This document shows, piece after piece, positions 43,092-51,833 of a stretch of 64,000 bases of DNA (its first letter is position 1; every line of letters starts with the position of its first letter). Source of the stretch: Blakeslea trispora (lineage: Eukaryota; Mucoromycota; Mucoromycetes; Mucorales; Choanephoraceae); the NCBI GenBank assembly GCA_025331445.1, contig JAIWNE010000007.1, forward strand, positions 124,001 to 188,000, given 5' to 3'. The position numbers were made by a program, and so were the translations under genes. Below the pieces are notes generated by a model, which was given only the letters and a program-made list of their open reading frames with translations, did not search any database and had not been told where the DNA came from.

Positions 43092-44156
43092 CTCCAGAGA
43101 AGGAACATCCTGAGGTGCGTCAGAAGCATCAAAAAATTCATCAGAGTCTAAAGAGGCAAGATCGTCAATATCTGCAACCTGGACGGGGATGCGAACCATA
43201 GAGAGAACGGAAGCCGTAAAGTCAGTGAGGGCCATGTGTTCGCGCCGATAATGATTGTGAAAGGTTTCACTGGAACGCCAGTTGCCTAAGGTGACGATGT
43301 CATCCAGGGAGATACCACGACGGAGTGCCAGAGAAGAACCAAGGGAGCGAACGGAGACCCGTTTCTCAGTAGTGCTCTTACGTACGAGACGGCGAAGCCA
43401 AGTACTGATAGTAGATACTGAAACCGCTGAGGAAGGATCATACTGAGAGATGAACAGAGTATCAGGAGGCCTGGCAGAGGCTGAAGGATGGTGCAGAACA
43501 GCCTTAAAGCAAACAACCGGACAAAGGGATGGGTTGGAGTGAGGATGGACAAGGAACGGTTTAATGATGCGAATCCCGTTGCGTCTTTCTTTAGGGGCGA
43601 CCACTAGAAAATAAAGACAGTTGTCAGAGAAAGAAACCGAGCGGAGAGAAATGCGAGCCAGGTCAGAAGGACGAAGAAATGCGACCAGACCCAAAAGAAA
43701 CGCTAACTTTTGTTGTAAGGTACTCAAGGAGGACGTTGAATCAGAAACTATTCCCGAGAGATACGTAAGAGTAGGTGTGATATCAATTGTAGGGCGATGA
43801 ATGGGCCTTGGAGGTGTGGCAGCTGCAACAGTTGAAAAGAAGGTAGCAAGGACGGTAGAGTTCGCCAGAGAGGATGGCTGGCGGTGGAAACGAGAAATAG
43901 CTGAGCGCCATAATTTTAACGTATTGATCTGGTACTTTCGGGAGTGGTAAGTATGCATCAAAAAGTTGACCAAATCAGCGTCCGAGAAGGCATTGACATC
44001 CACTTGTTGGGCTATTGTCCATTCGATAAAGGTAAGTTGAGCGGCCTTATAGCTACGATTGGTGGGCGATTCATTCACCAAGGTGGAAGCCAGAAATTCC
44101 CTAGAGGCTATTGAGAGATCTGCTGACGTTCCAAATTTGCTGTTGAGAGCTTCCAT
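43080..44156 (-). CDS. DIRS tyrosine recombinase
   Basis: The frame is open well upstream, but recognisable recombinase sequence begins near MEALNSKFG (44156), giving about 358 residues. Core-binding helices (RSYKAAQLTFIEWTIAQQVD, SRKYQINTLKLWRSAISRFH) precede the catalytic domain. First Arg is in LVAFLRPSDLARIS. The second box is VRSLGSSLALRRGISLDDIV, and the nucleophile Tyr is in SSETFHNHYRREH. This enzyme integrates the circular DIRS DNA without target duplication. The frame overlaps RNase H in another register, as is usual for DIRS. No damage is seen in this domain. Confidence 0.85.
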   Translation of the reverse strand: MEALNSKFGTSADLSIASREFLASTLVNESPTNRSYKAAQLTFIEWTIAQQVDVNAFSDADLVNFLMHTYHSRKYQINTLKLWRSAISRFHRQPSSLANSTVLATFFSTVAAATPPRPIHRPTIDITPTLTYLSGIVSDSTSSLSTLQQKLAFLLGLVAFLRPSDLARISLRSVSFSDNCLYFLVVAPKERRNGIRIIKPFLVHPHSNPSLCPVVCFKAVLHHPSASARPPDTLFISQYDPSSAVSVSTISTWLRRLVRKSTTEKRVSVRSLGSSLALRRGISLDDIVTLGNWRSSETFHNHYRREHMALTDFTASVLSMVRIPVQVADIDDLASLDSDEFFDASDAPQDVPSLEQHL

Positions 44157-45328
44157 ACGGAGAGCTTCCAAGTCTTGTGTTTCAGCGGATGAACGGCCTG
44201 GGGGTGAACCATCTCTATGTGCCGGCGGCTCAGTAGAACGGGCTGTTGAATGGCCAGTTTCTGTAGCAGAGGGAAGAACAGGTGAGAGGACCAATGGGGA
44301 ACGACGAGCGTCGCTTGAGGAAGCTTCTCCATTATGATCTTCCGTAGGCAACGGGTGATCAAGTTCCAAGGTGGGTTGATCCAAGGGTTGTGGAAAGAGT
44401 GCCAAGGAATGCTGAATGCGTCGTGCGTAAGGGCGTCCGGATCTGGTTTCCAAGACACGTACCTTGCAAGCAAGGTGGTCGTACGGTCCGCAAACAGATC
44501 GACGTCGTGTTGACCCAAGATTTGTTGAATGTTGTGGAAAGCATCTGGACGTATCCGCCATTGATGTTTGTAGAATAGGCGACGGGATTCTTGATCTGCT
44601 ATCACATTGTCGATGCCCCGGATGTGGGTTGCTACCAGATGTATCCGATGCTTGAGGCAATACTTCCAAAGATCGATAGCTAGCTGCATCAAAGGAAGCG
44701 ATCGAGTGCCGCCTTGTTTGTTGATATAGCTCATCGACGTGGTGTTGTCGGTGCGAATGAGCAAGTTGCTGTCCTGAATCTTGAAGGTTCGTATAGCCAG
44801 AAAAGCCGCCATCAATTCCCTCCAATTGATGGATTGTTGGGCTTCTGTCTGAGACCAGTAACCGTGTGTTCTCTGCCGTTGATTCAGACTGCAACCCCAG
44901 CCGGTGTCGCTGGCATCCACGTATAGAGTATCCGTTGGTGTTTGGGGCAGAAAGGATCGGCCGTTCCAATGCTTCAGATGAGTCAACCAAAACTTGATCT
45001 CCTCCAGGCAATTGGATGGGAGCAATTGCGGTGTGTCCCAATCCTTGTAATGCTGAACTGTCAGGTTCTTGTGGCGAAGCAGATGGCGAGTGTACAGACG
45101 AGCAGGAAGAAGAGCGAAGGTAGCCGCTTGGATGCGCATCGTTAGGCTGTGAATTAGTCTGGGCGTTTGCAAAGGATGGTCGAGTACCTGTCGAAGTGAC
45201 TTCCTCAGATCCCTGACCTTCTCCTTGGGAACCTTGGCTTTCATGGTTGCTGAATCCAGTTGAAACCCTAGATGACTCAGGCATTGTGTTGGGTTCAAAA
45301 CAGACTTGTCCTGGTTGACAATCCACCC
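44108..45328 (-). pseudogene. DIRS RNase H part of Pol, separated from RT by a solo LTR
   Basis: It resumes after the LTR with GWIVNQDKSVLNPTQCLSHL, the end of the reverse transcriptase. RNase H follows: first Asp in TDTLYVDASDTGWG, Glu in INWRELMAAFLAI, Asp in LLIRTDNTTSMSYIN and the end VIADQESRR. The C-terminal DVDLFADRTTTLLARYVSW segment is typical of DIRS-like and related pol. The frame is open, but its upstream part is cut off by the insertion. Confidence 0.87.
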
Positions 45329-45603
45329 TGTGGTATTTCCCTAAGCATCCTATAGCCAAGTCGAATTAGATTACACCTATAATACTAAAACCTTCTAATA
45401 CAATGTTAACATCATATTAGAAGGTAGAAATCATATAAATGATTCTACGTATTTTATTGGTACTGAATTTAAATTACAAGAGATTGATTTTTATTATAAG
45501 CCAATTTACTTTTGACTTACTTTTAATAAAGGATTCAAGGAGACTCATTTCGCTTAGCCGACTCATTTTTTACAACTTACTGATTCATACGTCAAATATC
45601 ACA
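45329..45603. mobile_element. Solo LTR inserted in the DIRS reverse transcriptase
   Basis: 275 bp, beginning TGTGGTATTT and ending AAATATCACA, so the ends are TG...CA with a 10-bp imperfect inverted repeat. It is flanked by the 5-bp direct repeat CACCC (45324-45328 and 45604-45608). Removing it and one repeat rejoins the reverse transcriptase frame at LQSLG-WIVNQDKS. It is AT-rich with no coding capacity. The size and 5-bp duplication fit an LTR retrotransposon remnant. Confidence 0.88.
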
Positions 45604-46529
45604 CACCCCAATGATTGTAGCTTGTGCAGTAGGACGTTCGTATGTTGCACTGCTTGAGCTTTCGATGATGCTATGCAGATCAGATCGTCTAGATAGGCAC
45701 TCACCCGAATACCTTGATTCCGAGCCCATTTGAGAAGTGGTCGAACCAGCTTGGTAAACAGGTAAGGGACGATGTTGAGGCCGAAAGGAGCTGTTGTATA
45801 TTCCCAAGTCTTGCCCTGCCAGTGGAATCGTAGATACCTGCGGAAATCTGGATGGATGGGAATGTGAGTAAAAGCAGAATGAAGATCTATTGATGTCATA
45901 AAGTCGTTCTTCTGGATGAGAAGAGCAACTTCTGAAATTGTTTCCATTTTGAATGGGGGTGCTTTTATGTAATGGTTGAGGGCCTTTAAGTTGAAGACCG
46001 CCCGAGTACCTTTGTTTTCTTTGGTATTACGAAGATTGAGCTGTAAAAACCCGGAGAGGAGTCCCGTACCTCTTGGATTGCCTTTTGTTGGAGAAGGTCC
46101 TTTATTGCTTTGGCGATAAGTGTTGATTGCTCGGAGTCTAGTGGTGAGATTGGCGTCGGTGTTGATGTTAGAGGAGGAGGATGAAGGAATGGGATACAGT
46201 AACCGTGCTGAATGGTGTCGAGTATCCAACGGCTTTGAGTTACCGATTCCCATTCGTAAGCGAAGAGACTTAGTCTCCCCCCTACGATCGGTTGTTGAAG
46301 TTGTTGCCCTTCTGAAAATGCTGACTGGTGTTGTTCTGAACGGGCTTTCTGTTAGTTTGTCGGCCGTTGAAGTTGTTGCTGTAGTTGTTGTTGTTGTTGT
46401 TGTAGCCAGTGGGGTTGCTGGAATTGCCAATGTTGAGTGTTTTACCACCATGCTGTGATAATGGACCCTGCCGAAAGGGCTTTGAACGGCCAGCGTACTT
46501 GGCATCTCGAAGTACCTTTTGGGAAGCAT
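45604..46529 (-). pseudogene. DIRS reverse transcriptase, main part
   Basis: The first part of this frame overlaps Gag in another register and is Thr-rich. The recognisable domain includes NKGTRAVFNLKALNHYIKAP, the first Asp in MTSIDLHSAFTHIPIHPDFR, TTAPFGLNIVPYLFTK and the catalytic SAYLDDLICIAS. It is interrupted after LLHKLQSLG by the solo LTR, which adds a stop a few codons on (45585). Confidence 0.87.
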
Positions 46530-47196
46530 GAAGCTCGCCGATCAAATTGTTGTACCGATCAACTGGCATGGTGTAACGTTGATCATTTAACAAATCAGGT
46601 TTGAAGGATTTGTTGGCAGACTTGATGGCGATAGTATTGCGATAATGATTGATCGAGTGACTGGCATTGAGCAGAAGGGCCCTATTGTGAAAGAGCATCT
46701 GAAGATAATTGTTAGCCTCAGGGATACCGCTAGTATGTAAGGCGTGGGCTAACGAGTCTAAAGGGCGGAAAACTGCTGATAGAAGGTACTGAGTGGATTT
46801 CAACGATTGATCATGAGAGCGTTGAGCATCGGTCATACTATGATAAGCTGAAGGCACGGCATCTGGAGGGCGATAATCCAAGCCTCCAATGGGGGCATAG
46901 AGATCAATGAGGCTAGCCCGTTGTTTGTCAGACATAGGTTGTCCTACTAACAAGTCAGTATCCATCTCCATAATCTCAATTAACTCGGGAGAGGGAATCC
47001 ACTCAAACTTGGAGCGAGGGGGAGGAGGGATGCTGTTAGAGGACTCAACCTGATGTTGTTCCTGAGACATAGGTTGTTGCTGCTGTTGTTGAAGCATTTG
47101 AATGATAGTCTCCTGTTGTTGCTGCTGCATTTGGAGCTGTTGCTGGAGTAGGATGACTTGTTGTTGCAAGTCTTGAGATTGATTTTCTTGAGACAT
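46282..47196 (-). CDS. DIRS Gag-like protein
   Basis: 304 residues. The N-terminus is a Gln-rich coiled coil (QQQVILLQQQLQMQQQQQ). The middle has the DIRS Gag-type segment SLIDLYAPIGGLDYRPPDAV and HNRALLLNASHSINHYRN. The C-terminus is Asn-rich (GYNNNNNNYSNN) and basic, without a zinc knuckle. The frame is intact. Its end overlaps the start of the reverse transcriptase frame, consistent with translational coupling or frameshifting. Confidence 0.8.
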   Translation of the reverse strand: MSQENQSQDLQQQVILLQQQLQMQQQQQETIIQMLQQQQQQPMSQEQHQVESSNSIPPPPRSKFEWIPSPELIEIMEMDTDLLVGQPMSDKQRASLIDLYAPIGGLDYRPPDAVPSAYHSMTDAQRSHDQSLKSTQYLLSAVFRPLDSLAHALHTSGIPEANNYLQMLFHNRALLLNASHSINHYRNTIAIKSANKSFKPDLLNDQRYTMPVDRYNNLIGELHASQKVLRDAKYAGRSKPFRQGPLSQHGGKTLNIGNSSNPTGYNNNNNNYSNNFNGRQTNRKPVQNNTSQHFQKGNNFNNRS

Positions 47197-47327
47197 AATA
47201 CTGAAGGATGTTTCAATTAAGAGGTAATGACCTGAACGAAAAAGAAGATCAAAGAAAACAAAAAAAAATTACTTTATTTAGAATAGAATTTTAAAATTTC
47301 GTTATCTGAACAATAAAAAGAATGTCA

Positions 47328-47358
47328 CAGCATTTGTAATTATGTGTATGAGTGTATC
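47328..47358 (-). repeat. DIRS inverted terminal repeat, right
   Basis: Perfect complement of 43061-43091. It ends ATGAGTGTATC. The Helitron helicase resumes shortly after. Confidence 0.9.
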
Positions 47359-47419
47359 GATAGGTCTCATGTAATTCTTGAGAGAATTCATTCGACCTTG
47401 AATTCAAAACAGTAATGAT

Positions 47420-48259
47420 GTAGAGTCTCAACTGTTTTCGGCATGGTTTTTTCAGTTATCGATGAACCCATATCTTCAAAATATACTGATCAAGATCCCT
47501 AGCTACATTTATCGAACACATGATTTAATGGACATGGTCTCAAGAATTTATCCTCCACAACTTCTTTCCTATGCCTCTCAAGATCCCACAGTGTTCACAA
47601 AAGCTGCCATCCTAACTATTCACAACTCCACTGTAGATGAAATCAACCAGATCGTGTTAGATCGACTACCTGGCGCTTCTCATGTGTTCAACTCAGCTGA
47701 CACAGCGGATGTCAGTAATACAGATGATTGTGGAGAAGTATTTCTAGTATCTTCAGAATATATGAAAACTCTAAATCCAGGAAATTTTCCTCCTTCCAAA
47801 CTGACACTAAAAGTAGGAGTTGTGGTGATGTTACTTCGGAACTTAAACCAAAAGAAAGGGCTCTGTAATGGGACTCGACTGATTGTGCATGAAATAAAAC
47901 AGCATGTCCTGGTCACATCCATCTTACGACCGTCTGGCAGTACTTCTTCTGAGTACCATTTGATGCCTAGAATCAAGCTGTCAACGTTGGAAGGTGAATT
48001 GCCGTTCATCTTGACCTGTAAGCAGTTTCCGATTCGCTTATGTTTTGCCATGACAATAAAAAAGGCCCAAGGCCAATCACTTCAGAATGTTGGAATTGAC
48101 TTGCGGTACGAAGTACTTACTCATGGCCAGCTTTATGTAGCTCTTTCTCGAGCAACAAGTTGGAAAAACGTCACAGTGTTGTTTGGTGAAGATAACAAAG
48201 AAGAAACGACAAGAAATATTGTATATCATGAACTATCAGTTAATATATTAAAAAGTTAA
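47420..48259 (+). pseudogene. Helitron helicase, C-terminal part
   Basis: The frame resumes NSNDVESQLFSAWFFQLSMN and contains TKAAILTIHNSTVDEINQIV, VVMLLRNLNQKKGLCNGTRL, CFAMTIKKAQGQSL and LYVALSRATSWKNV. These are the late PIF1 helicase motifs, ending at TAA 48257-48259. This part is open, with an in-frame TGA just upstream. Together with 42450-43055 it would make a Helitron helicase domain if the DIRS element were absent, though some sequence between NMRI and NSNDV also seems lost. Confidence 0.87.
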
Positions 48260-49489
48260 AGGAGCTAAAAAACAGTCACCACCAGCTTAAATTCGAGTTG
48301 TAAAAAACAGTCACCGCCCGCTTAAAATTGAATCGTAAAAAGCAGTCACTTGAAAGCAAAATTCAATCATGCATAAATAATGAGCTTCAAACAGCAACAA
48401 ATTATGAGCTATAAACCAGCTGGGGGAGGGTTGTCCCTCCCCCATGCGCACAGTCAGCGCCAATTAGGATCAGTAGATTAAGCCTTAGCTAGATGGGAGG
48501 GGGTTCGAGGGGGAGGGTCGTCCCTCCCCCTCACGCGAAGCCAGTATGATCCTCTCAACACTCAGTATATTAGAGACATTGCAAGAGAATTGAGTAATGA
48601 ACATTCTATGAGGTTTGATTGGGGCTAAATGAAATGTGTTTGCTATCATTATGTTCCTTTGATGTGGATTTGGGAAAGATTTTTTGGCAGTAATAAAATT
48701 CAAATTGTGTTATTGTACGAGTAAGTCAATTTTAAGTTCTTTGCAACCAGAACCATTATAAGTTGCAAATCTTCTCAAGCGAGCGCTGGCCCTTTCAAAG
48801 AGTTTCAAAGTGTATTAGAACATAGATTTACTATTTGTGCTTCACTTCAGTTGTTGCAAGCCTTGATCTGTACTTTGGTATTAATTGATTTGGTTCCTGC
48901 ACTTTCCAAAATTAGGACGGTCCATATCATTCTATTGAATCTGCTATTTCCTTAGATAATTCGAGTCTTAAGTTTAGGTGGATTTTTATTTTTGAAAGCA
49001 AGCATGGATTGTTGCTTTTGAAAGACTCACTCAGATTTGATCCTAATCGAACCTATCTCATTTAGCTATAAACCAAATACTCGGATAAACTTGAGTCTTT
49101 CTCACTGCCCCGGGACACATGTTTTTTTTACCAAAGCGACGGTTTAAAATACACGAAGCGCAGCGAAGGGGTTATTTTATACCATAGCGAAGGTTCAAAA
49201 AAAATATGGGTGGGGCCCCCACATTGATCTTCTCATCGAATTAGTTGGCCTGCGGCAGCACGAGCATGTTGCAAAGCGAAGCGTTCTGAACCATAATGAA
49301 GGTCAAGAAAAATAACCGAAGCGCAGCGGAGGTGCTAATTTTATTACCGCAATGGAGGTTTAGATTGTAAAATGCTCGTGCTCGTTAAAATAATAAAAAT
49401 TTTGTGAATTTAAATTGACTCAATCCATTACCCGTGAGGGCCCCCGAAGGGCGACGCCATAGTCGAGCGTAGCAAGACTTCACGGCTAG
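48260..49489 (+). repeat. Helitron 3' non-coding tail with hairpins and short repeats
   Basis: Starts with a 35-bp unit (AAAAAACAGTCACC...) repeated about 2.3 times at 48269-48348. Two GC-rich hairpins with stems GGGGGAGGG/CCCTCCCCC lie near 48421-48442 and 48510-48531. Three diverged copies of a CGAAGCGCAGCG-AGG unit lie at about 49154, 49276 and 49317. The last hairpin has outer stem CCGTGA/TCACGG and is followed directly by CTAG at 49486-49489. The tail has no coding sequence. Confidence 0.65.
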
Positions 49490-51833
49490 TTTAAAAAGTA
49501 CCAGGAAATAGAGACTTACCAGGTTTCAGTACGCAAGATTTATACAGGACCATAAAAATAAACAATTTGACAATTGACAAGTGAAAAGGCCGCCAAGGAG
49601 AACTCAAAAGCCACGCAAGATAGCCAGTGCTTGTTATCAAACTTGTAATGATAGCGCCACAAAGATCTCCTTTTCTTTATTAATTTTAGGTCAAGCCGTC
49701 GAGTGAATTCAGATTCCGGTATAAAAGCTGCAAGAGTAGCCTTAAAGTTACGAAGATCTTGACATTTGCTTAATGTATTTTAACTAAATGAAATAAGCTT
49801 ATACCAGGTAAAAGTCAGCTTTAGGAGACATGACAAATGACCAATATTTTCTGATATATTGATTATAATCAATTGTCATTTTTATGCCTTCTTTTCAGTT
49901 AGACGCCTCTACGTTAGACTTAACCTGTTATCAAATCTCTACTAGCCAGCTGTGCCTGTAAGAAAAGCCAGTGATTGAAGTATACCTCTTTTCTTTTTTC
50001 TTGTATAAATGCACCATCTTTTTGAATGTTATTAATTTAAACTTGCATAAAAAAATAAAGTCAATCTAATACTTAAAGTTAAATGCTCTGTTTGAAGCTC
50101 AGTGTATCATCTTGATAGCAAGACAACAATCACTACAAACAAATAGTTTGTTCTAGATACCATTAAAAGCATTTGTCAGAATAACAAACAAGCAAAGTCA
50201 AAACTGCCAGCTATCAAAAGAGCCTAGTTATTGCTTTTAAACAAGAAAAGGAGAGAGAGAAAAGCTTTGAGCTTCAATGCAGGCTTAGTGACCACTTGCA
50301 TGAATTACATACTTTTATATTAGCTTTGTATTGACATGTATAAAGTCTGCCTCAAGATGCCAATACATAAAAGATCATTTTTAAATAGGGCATCATGTTC
50401 TAAAACGAATCGGGTATGTCTTTTTAGTAAGAAAAAAAAGAAAGCATAAATATTTAAAACCCCGTCATTTATTGGTTTGAATCCACTTTTTCCGGAATTT
50501 ATTGGGACATAAGTTGAAATTAAGATCATTCAATCGAACAATGCAAAAATTACAGCTTGTCATGAAGAAGGATTTGAGCTTTGGGCATAATGTAAATCGA
50601 AGCTTCTTTTTTACGTCCATGAAGTTTGCAAATGTTGGTTTGATAAACAGCCTATTTTGGGGTAAGTCGCCTTTTTTTTTAATGCAAAATTTCTCACAAT
50701 AGGTAAAGCTTTGGTTAACCAAAGCTTTTAGGCGGAGGCTAAAATGTAGCTTGTGCTTTCTTTGGTGCAAAACAACCTTTGAAGGGTAAAGAATAGCTTT
50801 CTACTTTTGTACTCACGTGCATAAACTCGATTTGTGTTACAATTAAAAATAAAATGACAAAACTAGCTTAATTCTCTCTATTAAAATAGACAGAAAAATA
50901 CATATGTAAAGGATTTCCATCGAAATTACAGAATGTCTTTCATTAGTAAATTGAATTGCAAAGCTAGGATGAAGAACAAGTTCTTGATATATCGACTCTA
51001 AGCAGCATGCTTTCTCTTCTTTCTTTATTAGTATTTTGCGTGCACGCTATATTAAATATACATGTTTAAACAAGAAAAAAAGGAAGTTGATGTAATACTT
51101 GATTACAACAAACAATGCAAACATACAGTATACATAAATCTTTTTTTTTAAATACAAAATTAACAGCACGAAGTTTAAACAATTGGACGAATATTATAAT
51201 ATCTTTACAATATAATAAACAACCGAATACTTTTGCCTCTCCCTGTCTGTAAAAAATTATATAAATTGTTGTATACTTAACCTTGTAAGGTTAGCAAGGA
51301 TCGAATGCCAAAAACCCTTAGATTTTTAGTATAAAAGGAATGTCAAACATATGTCTCTCTCTCTCTTCTATTAATTTGTATACACAACAAGCAACACAAA
51401 TTGTTCAGACATCTAATCTATAAAAATGCTCTTTATATCCTTGTTGAATCTATCAACAAGACCAAATGATACGCAACTCGTCTTATCTACCTTTTTCTTT
51501 TCATAAAGAAAGAATGACTATAAGAAATAACAAACCCCGAGTAATTGATTGAGAATAACAAAAAAGAAATCTCGGTGTAGCTTTCTAAATTAAGTAGAGA
51601 AAGAACAAATGCAGAATCCAGTCTTTAAACAGAGAGATTAAAAATGTAACACAAGAACACATACATTTAATATACATAAATTTCGAGATTTGCTATTATT
51701 ATATATCAACCTTTCTCTTTCTCTCTTCTATTCTATCCTTTTTTGTAAATACTTTTTTTTTTGACTTTTTTTTCTTTCCTTTTCTTTCTCTATCTCTCCT
51801 TTCCTTAATTGTTGCTAAAGCAAAAAAAAAAAA
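49490..51833. other. Intergenic region right of the element island
   Basis: AT-rich. It contains a perfect 24-bp palindrome at 50705-50728 (half-site AAAGCTTTGGTT). No conserved protein was recognised, including in the two short overlapping frames near 50465-50770. The last 130 bases are strongly pyrimidine-rich, typical of the leader of the next gene. Confidence 0.5.

Larger units (their letters stand above)
43061..47358 (-). mobile_element. DIRS-type tyrosine-recombinase retrotransposon
   Basis: A 4.3-kb minus-strand element with Gag (47196-46282), reverse transcriptase (to 45585), RNase H (to 44108) and tyrosine recombinase (to 43080). It is bounded by 31-bp perfect inverted repeats at 43061-43091 and 47328-47358. 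There is no long terminal repeat, as expected for DIRS. The pol frame is interrupted by a solo LTR. The element lies within the Helitron helicase. Confidence 0.88.
39345..49489 (+). mobile_element. Helitron, decayed, with DIRS insertion
   Basis: Plus-strand rolling-circle element. It has a zinc-finger N-terminus and HUH Rep (39345-42422) and a PIF1-like helicase split into 42450-43055 and about 47420-48259 by a DIRS element. The non-coding 3' tail contains GC-rich hairpins and ends with CTAG followed by T at 49486-49490, the expected CTRR end before the A|T target. The 5' TC end is not pinned down; the start given is the first coding ATG. Confidence 0.8.

Noticed and set aside
44200..45359. 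N-terminal half of the 759-codon frame above the DIRS recombinase
   Set aside because: Ser/Gln-rich translation of the RNase H frame in another register. Only the C-terminal part from about 44156 has recombinase motifs.
50465..50770. Overlapping 101-codon (minus) and 66-codon (plus) ORFs
   Set aside because: No recognisable domain, compositionally like AT-rich DNA; not enough to call a gene.
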